Shown here in pieces: positions 5,821 to 11,380 of a DNA stretch of 11,380 bases. The notes under the pieces are model-generated. The model ran no database searches. It saw nothing but the letters and a program-made list of their open reading frames with translations, and had not been told where the DNA came from. The position numbers and the translations under genes were made by a program. The first letter of the stretch is position 1; each line of letters starts with the position of its first letter. Source of the stretch: an uncultured Phenylobacterium sp. (lineage in GTDB: Bacteria; Pseudomonadota; Alphaproteobacteria; Caulobacterales; Caulobacteraceae); assembly GCA_945952175.1 (NCBI GenBank), contig CAMFHW010000083.1, positions 1 through 11,380 of the forward strand, written 5' to 3'.

Positions 5821-6632
5821 TCCGGCTCGCGAGACCGCGGGGCGTCGTGCTCGCGGTCTTGGTTTCAGCGATTTGGGCTTTCGTCGCCTTCGCGGGCGCG
5901 GCCCTCGCCGCGCCGAAGTTCCCGCCCCTGACCGGGCGGGTCGTCGACAACGCCCACATGCTGTCGGCCGACGCGACTCAGAAGCTCACCGGCGAGTTGG
6001 CGGCGCTGGAGCAGAAGACCGGCCGCCAGGTGGTGGTCGCGACCATTCCCGACCTTCAGGGCTATCCGATCGAGGACTACGGCTACCAGCTCGGCCGGGC
6101 CTGGGGGATCGGCCAGAAGGGCCAGAACAACGGCGTTCTGTTCCTGGTGGCGCCCAACGATCGCAAGGTGCGCATCGAGGTCGGCTATGGCCTCGAGCCG
6201 ATCCTGACCGACGCCCTGTCCTCGACCATCATCCAGTCCAAGGTCCTGCCAGCCTTCCGCGCCGGGAACATGGAGCAGGGCGTGGTCGATGGAACCGAGG
6301 CCATCGTCCAGCAACTCGGCCTTCCCGACGACCAGGCCCAGGCCATCGCCCAGGCGCCGCCGCAGCCGGCTCCGCAGATCCATGCGGAGCGCAGCCATTT
6401 CCCGTCGTTCCTGGTCCTGATCCTGGCCATCTGGATCATCACAAGCGTGCTGCGCGGCCTGGGTGGTCGCCGGTCGGGCGGGCTGTGGTGGCTGCCCTTC
6501 CTGCTGCTGAACAGCCGCGGCGGAGGCGGTGGCTGGAGTGGCGGCGGCGGTGGCTGGAGCGGGGGTGGCGGCGACAGCTTCTCCGGCGGCGGCGGCTCGT
6601 TCGGCGGCGGCGGATCCTCGGGGAGCTGGTGA
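5817..6632 (+). CDS. Secreted/membrane TPM-domain protein with Gly-rich tail (YgcG type)
   Basis: 271 residues. The signal peptide (about 1-31) has a hydrophobic core and ends ALAAP. The TPM domain (TLP18.3/Psb32/MOLO-1) spans about 39-168: LTGRVVDNAHMLS, the central strand RQVVVATIP, QKGQNNGVLFLVAPNDRKVRIEVGYGLE, and the closing helices. A Pro/Gln-rich linker follows, then a membrane helix near 198-215 (FLVLILAIWIITSVL). The C-terminus from about 233 is Gly/Ser/Trp-rich with GGGGWSG repeats, ending SSGSW, as in YgcG-type proteins. The domain therefore faces the periplasm. TPM domains have been linked to acid phosphatase activity in plants and to photosystem II repair; no bacterial function can be assigned. 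ATGA overlap with lemA and a 1-base gap to the next gene show an operon. Confidence 0.93.
   Translation: MIRLARPRGVVLAVLVSAIWAFVAFAGAALAAPKFPPLTGRVVDNAHMLSADATQKLTGELAALEQKTGRQVVVATIPDLQGYPIEDYGYQLGRAWGIGQKGQNNGVLFLVAPNDRKVRIEVGYGLEPILTDALSSTIIQSKVLPAFRAGNMEQGVVDGTEAIVQQLGLPDDQAQAIAQAPPQPAPQIHAERSHFPSFLVLILAIWIITSVLRGLGGRRSGGLWWLPFLLLNSRGGGGGWSGGGGGWSGGGGDSFSGGGGSFGGGGSSGSW
6525..6566 (+). repeat. 21-bp tandem repeat coding for GGGWSGG-type units
   Basis: Two adjacent 21-bp units (6525-6545 and 6546-6566) match at 18 of 21 bases; all differences are at third codon positions. Each encodes a Gly-rich heptad with one Trp-Ser, inside the C-terminal tail of the TPM protein. Further degenerate GGCGGC units continue to about 6612. 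The silent differences suggest selection on the protein tail. Confidence 0.7.
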
Positions 6633-6633
6633 G

Positions 6634-7326
6634 ATGCTGACCAACGACGACCGCGCCCGCATCGAGGCGGCCGTGAAGGCGGCCGAGGAGAAGACCCGCG
6701 GCGAGATCTACTGCGTGGTGGCGCACGAGAGTTCCGATTATCGCGAGGCCCCGATCGCCTGGGCGGCGCTGGCGGCCCTGGCCGCGCCGGCCGTGCTGTT
6801 GATGGCCGGCATTCACGTGACCGTGCCGGACCTGTTCGGAGAGCCCTGGACCGCGGCTCAGATCGGCGCCGCGGCGGAGAGCGCGGCCCGCGCGGCCGTG
6901 GCCGGCGCGATCCTGCTGCAGGGCGCGCTGTTCCTTACCGTCGCGGTGATCGTTTCGATCCCGCCGGTGCGCCGGTTCATGACCCCGCGCAGTCTGAAGC
7001 AGGAGCGCGTGCGCCGCCGGGCGCGCGAGCAGTTCCTGGCCCGCGACCTGGTCGGCACCCGCGAGCGGACGGGCGTCCTGATCTATGTCTCGGCGGCCGA
7101 GCGGATGGCAGAGTTGATCGCCGACGAGGGCGTCGCCTCCAAGGTTGCGTCCAGCGTCTGGGACGAGGCGATGACCAAGCTGGTCGCCGGCGTCCGGCAC
7201 GGCCGCACCGCCGAGGGCTTCGAACAGGCGATCGGACTGTGCGGTGAGGTGCTCGCCGAACACTTCCCGGCGCGGCCCGGCGACAACCCGGACGAGTTGC
7301 CGAACAACGTCGTCATGCTGCCCTGA
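6634..7326 (+). CDS. Membrane TPM-domain protein (third gene of lemA operon)
   Basis: 230 residues. The protein begins directly with TPM-like sequence (RIEAAVKAAEEKTRGEIYCVVA, about 9-30) without a signal peptide. Two membrane helices follow (about 41-61 and 86-109), and then the rest of a TPM-like fold: RTGVLIYVSAAERMAELIADEGV (about 145-166) and the helical WDEAMTKLVAGVRHGRTAEGFEQAI (176-200). It resembles the COG3762-type predicted membrane proteins, in which a membrane hairpin is placed within the TPM domain. Both soluble parts are predicted on the same side, probably the cytoplasm because R113-R114 and RVRRRAR (125-131) follow the second helix. ATG 6634 is preceded by GGGAG (6621-6625) and lies 1 base after the previous stop. 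It likely works with LemA and the first TPM protein in the envelope. No clear terminator follows. Confidence 0.9.
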   Translation: MLTNDDRARIEAAVKAAEEKTRGEIYCVVAHESSDYREAPIAWAALAALAAPAVLLMAGIHVTVPDLFGEPWTAAQIGAAAESAARAAVAGAILLQGALFLTVAVIVSIPPVRRFMTPRSLKQERVRRRAREQFLARDLVGTRERTGVLIYVSAAERMAELIADEGVASKVASSVWDEAMTKLVAGVRHGRTAEGFEQAIGLCGEVLAEHFPARPGDNPDELPNNVVMLP

Positions 7327-7409
7327 GCATGGCCCGCAATTAACCTACAATGGCGGTTGTCCCTTAAGCGCGCCCGCATCAGATTGCGGCCCCGCCCGCC
7401 CCTTGAGTC

Positions 7410-7458
7410 GGGCGCACCGAAGCCGGACTGGCGCCCCCAGAACCTGGCCACGCTTCGG
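7410..7458 (+). other. Two overlapping inverted repeats before the kinase start (possible mRNA structure)
   Basis: GGGCGC (7410-7415) pairs with GCGCCC (7431-7436). CCGAAGC (7417-7423), inside that loop, pairs with GCTTCGG (7452-7458), whose last two bases overlap the GGAAG ribosome binding site at 7457-7461. Together they could form an H-type pseudoknot that hides part of the ribosome binding site. Short GC-rich repeats are common by chance here. Confidence 0.25.
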
Positions 7459-7461
7459 AAG
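7457..7461 (+). promoter_or_regulatory. Ribosome binding site supporting a GTG start for the kinase
   Basis: GGAAG lies 8 bases before the GTG at 7470, the best-placed Shine-Dalgarno match in this region. The first internal ATG (7566) would remove 32 residues that are not conserved in the family, so the shorter form cannot be excluded. Confidence 0.5.
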
Positions 7462-7469
7462 TTGTTACG

Positions 7470-8897
7470 GTGTCGCCCCGGCGTGGACGGGGCAGCGTCG
7501 TCCCGTCGCGTGCGAGGTTGTTGGAGCGGTTCGTGGACCGGTCGCCTGAAAACTCGTTCCAGGCCATGGCCGAGGTGCTTTCGCTCGGCATGTCCTATCA
7601 ACTGGCCTGCTCGCCGGACGGCGCGCAGCGGCGCTTCCTCTATGTATCCGACAGCTGCCTGGCCCTGAACGGCGTCAGCGCCCAGGCGGTGATGGCCGAC
7701 GCCCGGGTGTTCTACGATCTCGTCGCACCGGAACACCGCCAGCTCACCCGCGAGGTCACCACCCGGGCGATCGTCGACCGAAAGCCGTTGATGGTCGAAT
7801 ACGCCATGCGCAAACCGGACGGCGCGCTGGCCTGGCGGCGCGCCACCTCGGCCCCGCGCAGCGAGCTCACAGCCGAGGGCTGGACCCTGTGGGATGGGCT
7901 GCAGGTCGACATCACCGAGCAGAAGCTGGCCGAGCAGGCCCTGACCGCCGAGCAGCGCAAGGTGGACCTCGCGGTCCGCGCCGCGGGCCTGGGCTTCTGG
8001 GACTACGACATCGCCAGGGACGAGGCGGTCTGGTCGGACCGCACCAAGGCGCTCTACGGCCTGCCGCCCGGCGCCCAGCTCGACTACGAGACCTGGATGA
8101 GCGAAGCGATCCATCCCGAGGACCGCCCGGCGATGGAGGCGGCCTATGCGGCTGCGCTCGCCAGCGACGAGGGCCTGCTCACGGTCGAGCATCGGGCGAT
8201 CGCGCCGGACGGTGGCGTACGCTGGGTGCTGGTTCATGGCCGCATCCTGCGCGAAGGCGGCGAGCCGCGGCGGGTCCTGGGCACCGTGCTCGACATCACC
8301 GAACGCCGGGAGGCCGAAGAGCGGCGCCGCCTGGTCATGGGCGAACTGGCGCACCGCTCGCGCAACGGCCTGCAGATGATCCTGGCCATCGTGCGCCAGA
8401 CCGCCCGCAGCGCGGGGTCGATGCAGGATTTCGAAGACCTGCTGGTCGCGCGGATCGAGGCCATGTCCCGCTCGCAGGACCTGGTGACCAACGGCGCGGG
8501 GCCCCTGACCCTGGCCGACCTGTTCACTTCGGCGCTCGAGCCCTTCGACCCCAAGCGGTTCGAGCTCGACCCGGTGCTGGGCGGCCATCGGCTGAGCGCC
8601 GACGCGGCGCTGATGCTGGCCCTGCTCGTCCACGAATTCGGGACCAACGCGACCAAGTACGGCGCCTTGTCGGCCAACGGCGGGCGGATCGCGGTCTCGG
8701 CCGATCGGGCCGGCCACGGCATGGCGGCGATGATCTGGCGCGAGGCCGGTGGGCCTGCGGTCGCCCCGCCGACCCGCAGCGGTTTCGGCAGCCGGCTGAT
8801 GGAGGCGGCGCTGCGCAGCTACGGCGGATCCGTCGAGGCCCGCTTCGCGCCAACTGGCTTCGAGGCCAGGATAGAGTTTCCGGTTATCGAGGCCTGA
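7470..8897 (+). CDS. Soluble two-PAS HWE-family sensor histidine kinase
   Basis: 475 residues with no signal peptide or membrane helix, so it is cytosolic. Two PAS sensor domains are visible: about 33-150, ending WDGLQVDITEQK, and about 165-279 (LGFWDYD, IHPEDRP, a PAC-like LGTVLDITERR). The kinase core has the phospho-acceptor H295 in ELAHRSRNGLQMIL, the N-box HEFGTNATKYGALS with N393, W423-x-E425 in IWREAGGP, and the G-box RSGFGSRLME. The Trp-x-Glu, the His of the N-box (H388) and the ATP-binding layout place it in the HWE/HisKA_2 group, which is common in alphaproteobacteria and tied there to light, stress and general stress response inputs. No flavin-binding LOV cysteine motif (NCRFLQ) is present, so the ligand is unknown. 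No response regulator is beside it, so it is an orphan kinase whose partner is encoded elsewhere. Confidence 0.93.
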   Translation: MSPRRGRGSVVPSRARLLERFVDRSPENSFQAMAEVLSLGMSYQLACSPDGAQRRFLYVSDSCLALNGVSAQAVMADARVFYDLVAPEHRQLTREVTTRAIVDRKPLMVEYAMRKPDGALAWRRATSAPRSELTAEGWTLWDGLQVDITEQKLAEQALTAEQRKVDLAVRAAGLGFWDYDIARDEAVWSDRTKALYGLPPGAQLDYETWMSEAIHPEDRPAMEAAYAAALASDEGLLTVEHRAIAPDGGVRWVLVHGRILREGGEPRRVLGTVLDITERREAEERRRLVMGELAHRSRNGLQMILAIVRQTARSAGSMQDFEDLLVARIEAMSRSQDLVTNGAGPLTLADLFTSALEPFDPKRFELDPVLGGHRLSADAALMLALLVHEFGTNATKYGALSANGGRIAVSADRAGHGMAAMIWREAGGPAVAPPTRSGFGSRLMEAALRSYGGSVEARFAPTGFEARIEFPVIEA

Positions 8898-8968
8898 CGC
8901 GCCCTGGCGCCGTTCGGCGGCCAAGGCTAGGATTCCGCCTTCATCTCGAAACCGGACAGAGGCGCGTG

Positions 8969-9436
8969 ATGGCCTTCAAGATCTTCGTCGATGGCCGCGT
9001 GCGCGAGGCCGATGTGGAGCCGGGCACGCCCCTGCTCTGGACCCTGCGCGACGGGCTCGGGATCCTGGGGCCCAAATTCGGCTGCGGCGTCGGCCAGTGC
9101 GGCGCCTGCACGGTGCACATCGACGGGACGCCGGTACGGTCCTGCTCCTTCCCGGTCGAGAATGTCGGGGCGTCGAAGGTCGTGACCATCGAGGCGATCG
9201 GCGCCACGCCCACGGGCAAGAAGGTGCAAGCGGCCTGGAGCGAACTCGACGTCGCCCAGTGCGGCTACTGCCAGCCGGGCCAAATCATGTCGGCCACGGC
9301 CCTGCTGAACCAGACCCCCAAACCGACCGACGCCGACATCGACGCGGCCATGAGCGGCAACATCTGCCGCTGCGCCACCTACACCCGCATCCGCGCGGCG
9401 ATCAAAAAGGCCTCGGGCCAGCCGGTGGGAGCCTGA
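8969..9436 (+). CDS. iorA: (2Fe-2S) small subunit of a molybdenum hydroxylase, IorA-type
   Basis: 155 residues with both iron-sulfur modules of the xanthine oxidase family. The plant-ferredoxin-type cluster uses C39, C44, C47 and C59 (GCGVGQCGACTVH); the second, helical cluster uses C98, C101, C133 and C135 (QCGYCQPGQ and NICRCATY). All eight ligands are present. It passes electrons from the molybdenum site of the partner subunit toward an acceptor. Length and sequence match the isoquinoline 1-oxidoreductase alpha subunit and the related aldehyde dehydrogenase small subunits. The start is supported by AGAGG at 8958-8962, 6 bases upstream. The next gene, 2 bases downstream, is the large subunit. 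There is no FAD-subunit gene in between, as is typical of the IorAB type, whose acceptor is often a cytochrome c. The gene symbol reflects family resemblance, not proven substrate. Confidence 0.93.
   Translation: MAFKIFVDGRVREADVEPGTPLLWTLRDGLGILGPKFGCGVGQCGACTVHIDGTPVRSCSFPVENVGASKVVTIEAIGATPTGKKVQAAWSELDVAQCGYCQPGQIMSATALLNQTPKPTDADIDAAMSGNICRCATYTRIRAAIKKASGQPVGA
9427..9431 (+). promoter_or_regulatory. Ribosome binding site of the large subunit inside iorA
   Basis: GGGAG lies within the last codons of the small-subunit gene, 7 bases before the ATG at 9439, supporting that start and coupled translation of the two subunits. Confidence 0.65.
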
Positions 9437-9438
9437 CC

Positions 9439-11380
9439 ATGGCGGCGGACGGTTCCTTCGACGCCGCCTCGCGGCGGGACTTCATCAAGGTCGGCGCCAT
9501 GGCCGGCGGCCTGGCGCTCAGCTTCAGCCTGCCGGGCAAGGGCCTGGCCGACGGCTCGGCGGGGGCGCAGCTCAACGCCTATGTGACGATCGCCCCCGAC
9601 GGCCTGGTCACCATCGTCGCCAAGAACCCGGAGATCGGGCAGGGGGTGAAGACCTCGCTCCCGATGATGATCGCCGAGGAGCTGGACGTCGACTGGGCTC
9701 AGGTCCGCACCAGGCAGGCGGACGGCGATCCGGCCACCTATGGCCGCCAGTTCGCCGGCGGCAGCGCCGCGACCCCGCTGCACTGGGACCAGCTCCGCCA
9801 GGTGGGCGCCACCGCGCGGGCCATGCTGGTGGCCGCGGCGGCCAAGGACTGGAACGTGCCGGCGGCCGACTGCACGACCGCCTCGGGCGTGGTGTTCCAC
9901 AAGGCCTCTAACCGCAAGGCGACCTACGGCGCCCTGGCCGCCAAGGCCGCGACCATGGCGCAGCCCGATCCCAAGAGCCTCAAGCTCAAGGATCCGAAGG
10001 ACTACCGCATCGTCGGCAAGCCCCACGCCCAGGTCGATACGCCAGCCATCGTTGCCGGCAAGCCGCTGTTCGGGATCGATGTGGTGGTCCCCGGCATGCT
10101 CTACGCCACCTTCGAGAAGGCGCCGGTCTATGGCGCCGGCGTGGCGAGTTGCGACCTCGCCGCCGCCAAGGCGGTGAAGGGTGTGCGGAACGCCTTCGTG
10201 GTCGAGGGCGGGACGGCGCTCGACGGGTTGCTGCCGGGCGTGTGCGTGGTCGCCGACAGCTGGTGGCAGGCGCGCAAGGGCCGCGAGAAGCTGAACATCG
10301 TCTGGAAGGATCATCCGACCGGCCAGCAGTCGACGGCCACCTATGACGCCCAGGCCCTGAAGCTGTCAAAGGGCGCGCCGCTGCGCACCGAGCGGTCCGA
10401 CGGCGACCATGAGGCGGCGATGAAGGCCGCCGCCAAGACGGTCGAGGCGGCCTACGCCTATCCGTTCCTGGCGCATGCGCCGCTGGAGCCGCAGAACTGC
10501 ACGGCCCAGTGGAAGGACGGCAAGCTGGAGATCTGGGCGCCGACCCAGAACCCCGAGCCGGGCCGCCAGCTGGTCGCCAAGACGCTGGGCATCAAGCCCG
10601 AGGACATCGCCATCCACATGATCCGCTGCGGCGGCGGGTTCGGGCGGCGGCTGTCCAACGACTACATGGTCGAGGCGGCCTGGATCGCGCGCGAGACCAA
10701 GGCGCCGGTCAAGCTGCTGTGGACCCGCGAGGACGACCTGCGGCACGACTTCTACCGCCCCGCCGGCTGGCACTATCTGTCGGGTGGGGTCGATGCGGCG
10801 GGCAATCTCACCGCCTGGCGCGACCACTTCGTGACCCTGGGCGTGGACGGCCAGCCGGGCCGCAGCGCCGGCATGTCGGCGACCGAGTTCCCGGCCCGGT
10901 TCATCCCCAACTTCAAGTACGACCTCAGCCTGATCCCGTCGGGCGTGCCGACCGGGCCGCTGCGGGCGCCGGGCTCCAACGGCCTGGCCTTCGTCATCCA
11001 GTCCTTCATCGACGAACTGGCCCATGCGGCGGGCGCCGATCCGGTGGCCTTCCGCCTGAAGCTGCTGGGCGAGCAGGGCATGGTCGGGACGCTCGGCAAG
11101 GACGGCTATGACGCGGCCCGGATGCGTGGCGTGGTGAAGCGCGTGGCCGAGGTCTCCGGCTGGGGCAAGACCACGCTGCCCAAGGGCACGGGCATGGGCG
11201 TCGCCTTCCACTTCAGCCATCTGGGTTATTTCGCCGAGGTGGTGCGAGCCCGGGTCGACAAGGACGGCTCGGTGACCGCCGAGAAGGTCTGGGTCGCCGC
11301 CGACGTCGGCCGCCAGATCGTCAATCCGGCCGGGGCGATGAACCAGGCTCAGGGTGCGGCGATCGACGGCATCTCGGCGG
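9439..11380 (+). CDS. iorB: Molybdopterin-binding large subunit of a molybdenum hydroxylase, IorB-type (3' end outside window)
   Basis: The frame stays open from the ATG at 9439 to the window edge, giving 647 residues of a family usually somewhat above 700. The N-terminus has a twin-arginine signal, S11-R12-R13-D-F-I-K followed by a hydrophobic stretch, so the folded enzyme is exported to the periplasm by Tat together with the small subunit. Molybdopterin-domain marks include NPEIGQGVKTSLPMM (about 62-76), HAPLEPQNCTA (346-356), GGGFGRRL (398-405) and GPLRAPGSNGLAF. The catalytic Glu near the C-terminus of this family is not in the window. It should hydroxylate or oxidise an aldehyde or N-heteroaromatic compound with water as oxygen source; the substrate is unknown. 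The gap to the small-subunit gene is 2 bases. The missing stop is due to the window edge, not to damage. Confidence 0.93.
   Translation, partial: MAADGSFDAASRRDFIKVGAMAGGLALSFSLPGKGLADGSAGAQLNAYVTIAPDGLVTIVAKNPEIGQGVKTSLPMMIAEELDVDWAQVRTRQADGDPATYGRQFAGGSAATPLHWDQLRQVGATARAMLVAAAAKDWNVPAADCTTASGVVFHKASNRKATYGALAAKAATMAQPDPKSLKLKDPKDYRIVGKPHAQVDTPAIVAGKPLFGIDVVVPGMLYATFEKAPVYGAGVASCDLAAAKAVKGVRNAFVVEGGTALDGLLPGVCVVADSWWQARKGREKLNIVWKDHPTGQQSTATYDAQALKLSKGAPLRTERSDGDHEAAMKAAAKTVEAAYAYPFLAHAPLEPQNCTAQWKDGKLEIWAPTQNPEPGRQLVAKTLGIKPEDIAIHMIRCGGGFGRRLSNDYMVEAAWIARETKAPVKLLWTREDDLRHDFYRPAGWHYLSGGVDAAGNLTAWRDHFVTLGVDGQPGRSAGMSATEFPARFIPNFKYDLSLIPSGVPTGPLRAPGSNGLAFVIQSFIDELAHAAGADPVAFRLKLLGEQGMVGTLGKDGYDAARMRGVVKRVAEVSGWGKTTLPKGTGMGVAFHFSHLGYFAEVVRARVDKDGSVTAEKVWVAADVGRQIVNPAGAMNQAQGAAIDGISA

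Noticed and set aside
6525..6612. GGC-rich repeats as a CRISPR or mobile repeat
   Set aside because: They are inside a coding frame, in phase with codons, and encode the Gly-rich tail; there are no spacers.
7083..8924. 613-codon open frame on the minus strand opposite the kinase
   Set aside because: It spans two clearly coding plus-strand genes and an intergenic gap, and its product is low-complexity without a recognisable domain.
8898..8968. GGCTAGGAT at 8925-8933 as a promoter -10 for iorA
   Set aside because: The match to a -10 is partial and the only -35-like sequence, CTGACGC at 8894, is 25 bases away, outside accepted spacing.
9439..11380. Large subunit gene without a stop as a pseudogene
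   Set aside because: The frame is open with intact motifs right to the window edge; the missing end is due to the window boundary.

Overview
The window is very GC-rich, gene-dense DNA of alphaproteobacterial character. I infer Caulobacterales (Caulobacter/Phenylobacterium-like) from the GC-saturated third codon positions, the HWE-type histidine kinase, the M28 peptidase type, and a possible promoter resembling the Caulobacter housekeeping spacing. This is inference; no rRNA or marker gene is present. No tRNA, rRNA, CRISPR array, insertion sequence or prophage gene was seen. No stretch longer than about 170 bases lacks a gene.

Layout. 1-201 is the C-terminal end of a membrane transporter, probably MFS. 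198-659 (minus) is an HxlR-type regulator, divergent from an SDR-fold gene (735-1484) and a DsbA-fold/HCCA-isomerase-like gene (1493-2104); a 38-bp palindromic region lies between regulator and SDR gene. 2101-2460 (minus) encodes an unrecognised 119-aa protein. 2572-4221 is an exported M28 zinc peptidase. 4222-4998 (minus) is a SAM methyltransferase. 5167-7326 is a tight three-gene operon: LemA lipoprotein, a secreted TPM protein with a Gly-rich tail, and a membrane TPM protein. 7470-8897 is a soluble two-PAS HWE-family histidine kinase with no response regulator beside it. 8969-9436 and 9439 to the window end encode a two-subunit molybdenum hydroxylase of the isoquinoline 1-oxidoreductase (IorA/IorB) type; the large subunit runs off the end.

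How the genes work together. Three units look functional: (i) HxlR regulator, SDR-like protein and HCCA-isomerase-like protein, probably a small response or catabolic module; (ii) LemA-TPM-TPM, an envelope module; (iii) IorAB, a periplasmic oxidising enzyme. The rest look like single-gene units. All three convergent gene pairs meet with no spacer: two share a CTAG tetranucleotide in which both stop codons are embedded, and the third has directly abutting stops.

I did not find a clearly new multi-gene system. The best leads are an SDR-fold protein that has lost three of the four classical catalytic residues, its palindromic control region, a 10-bp inverted repeat plus FNR/FixK-like site in front of the LemA operon, and the orphan 119-aa protein.
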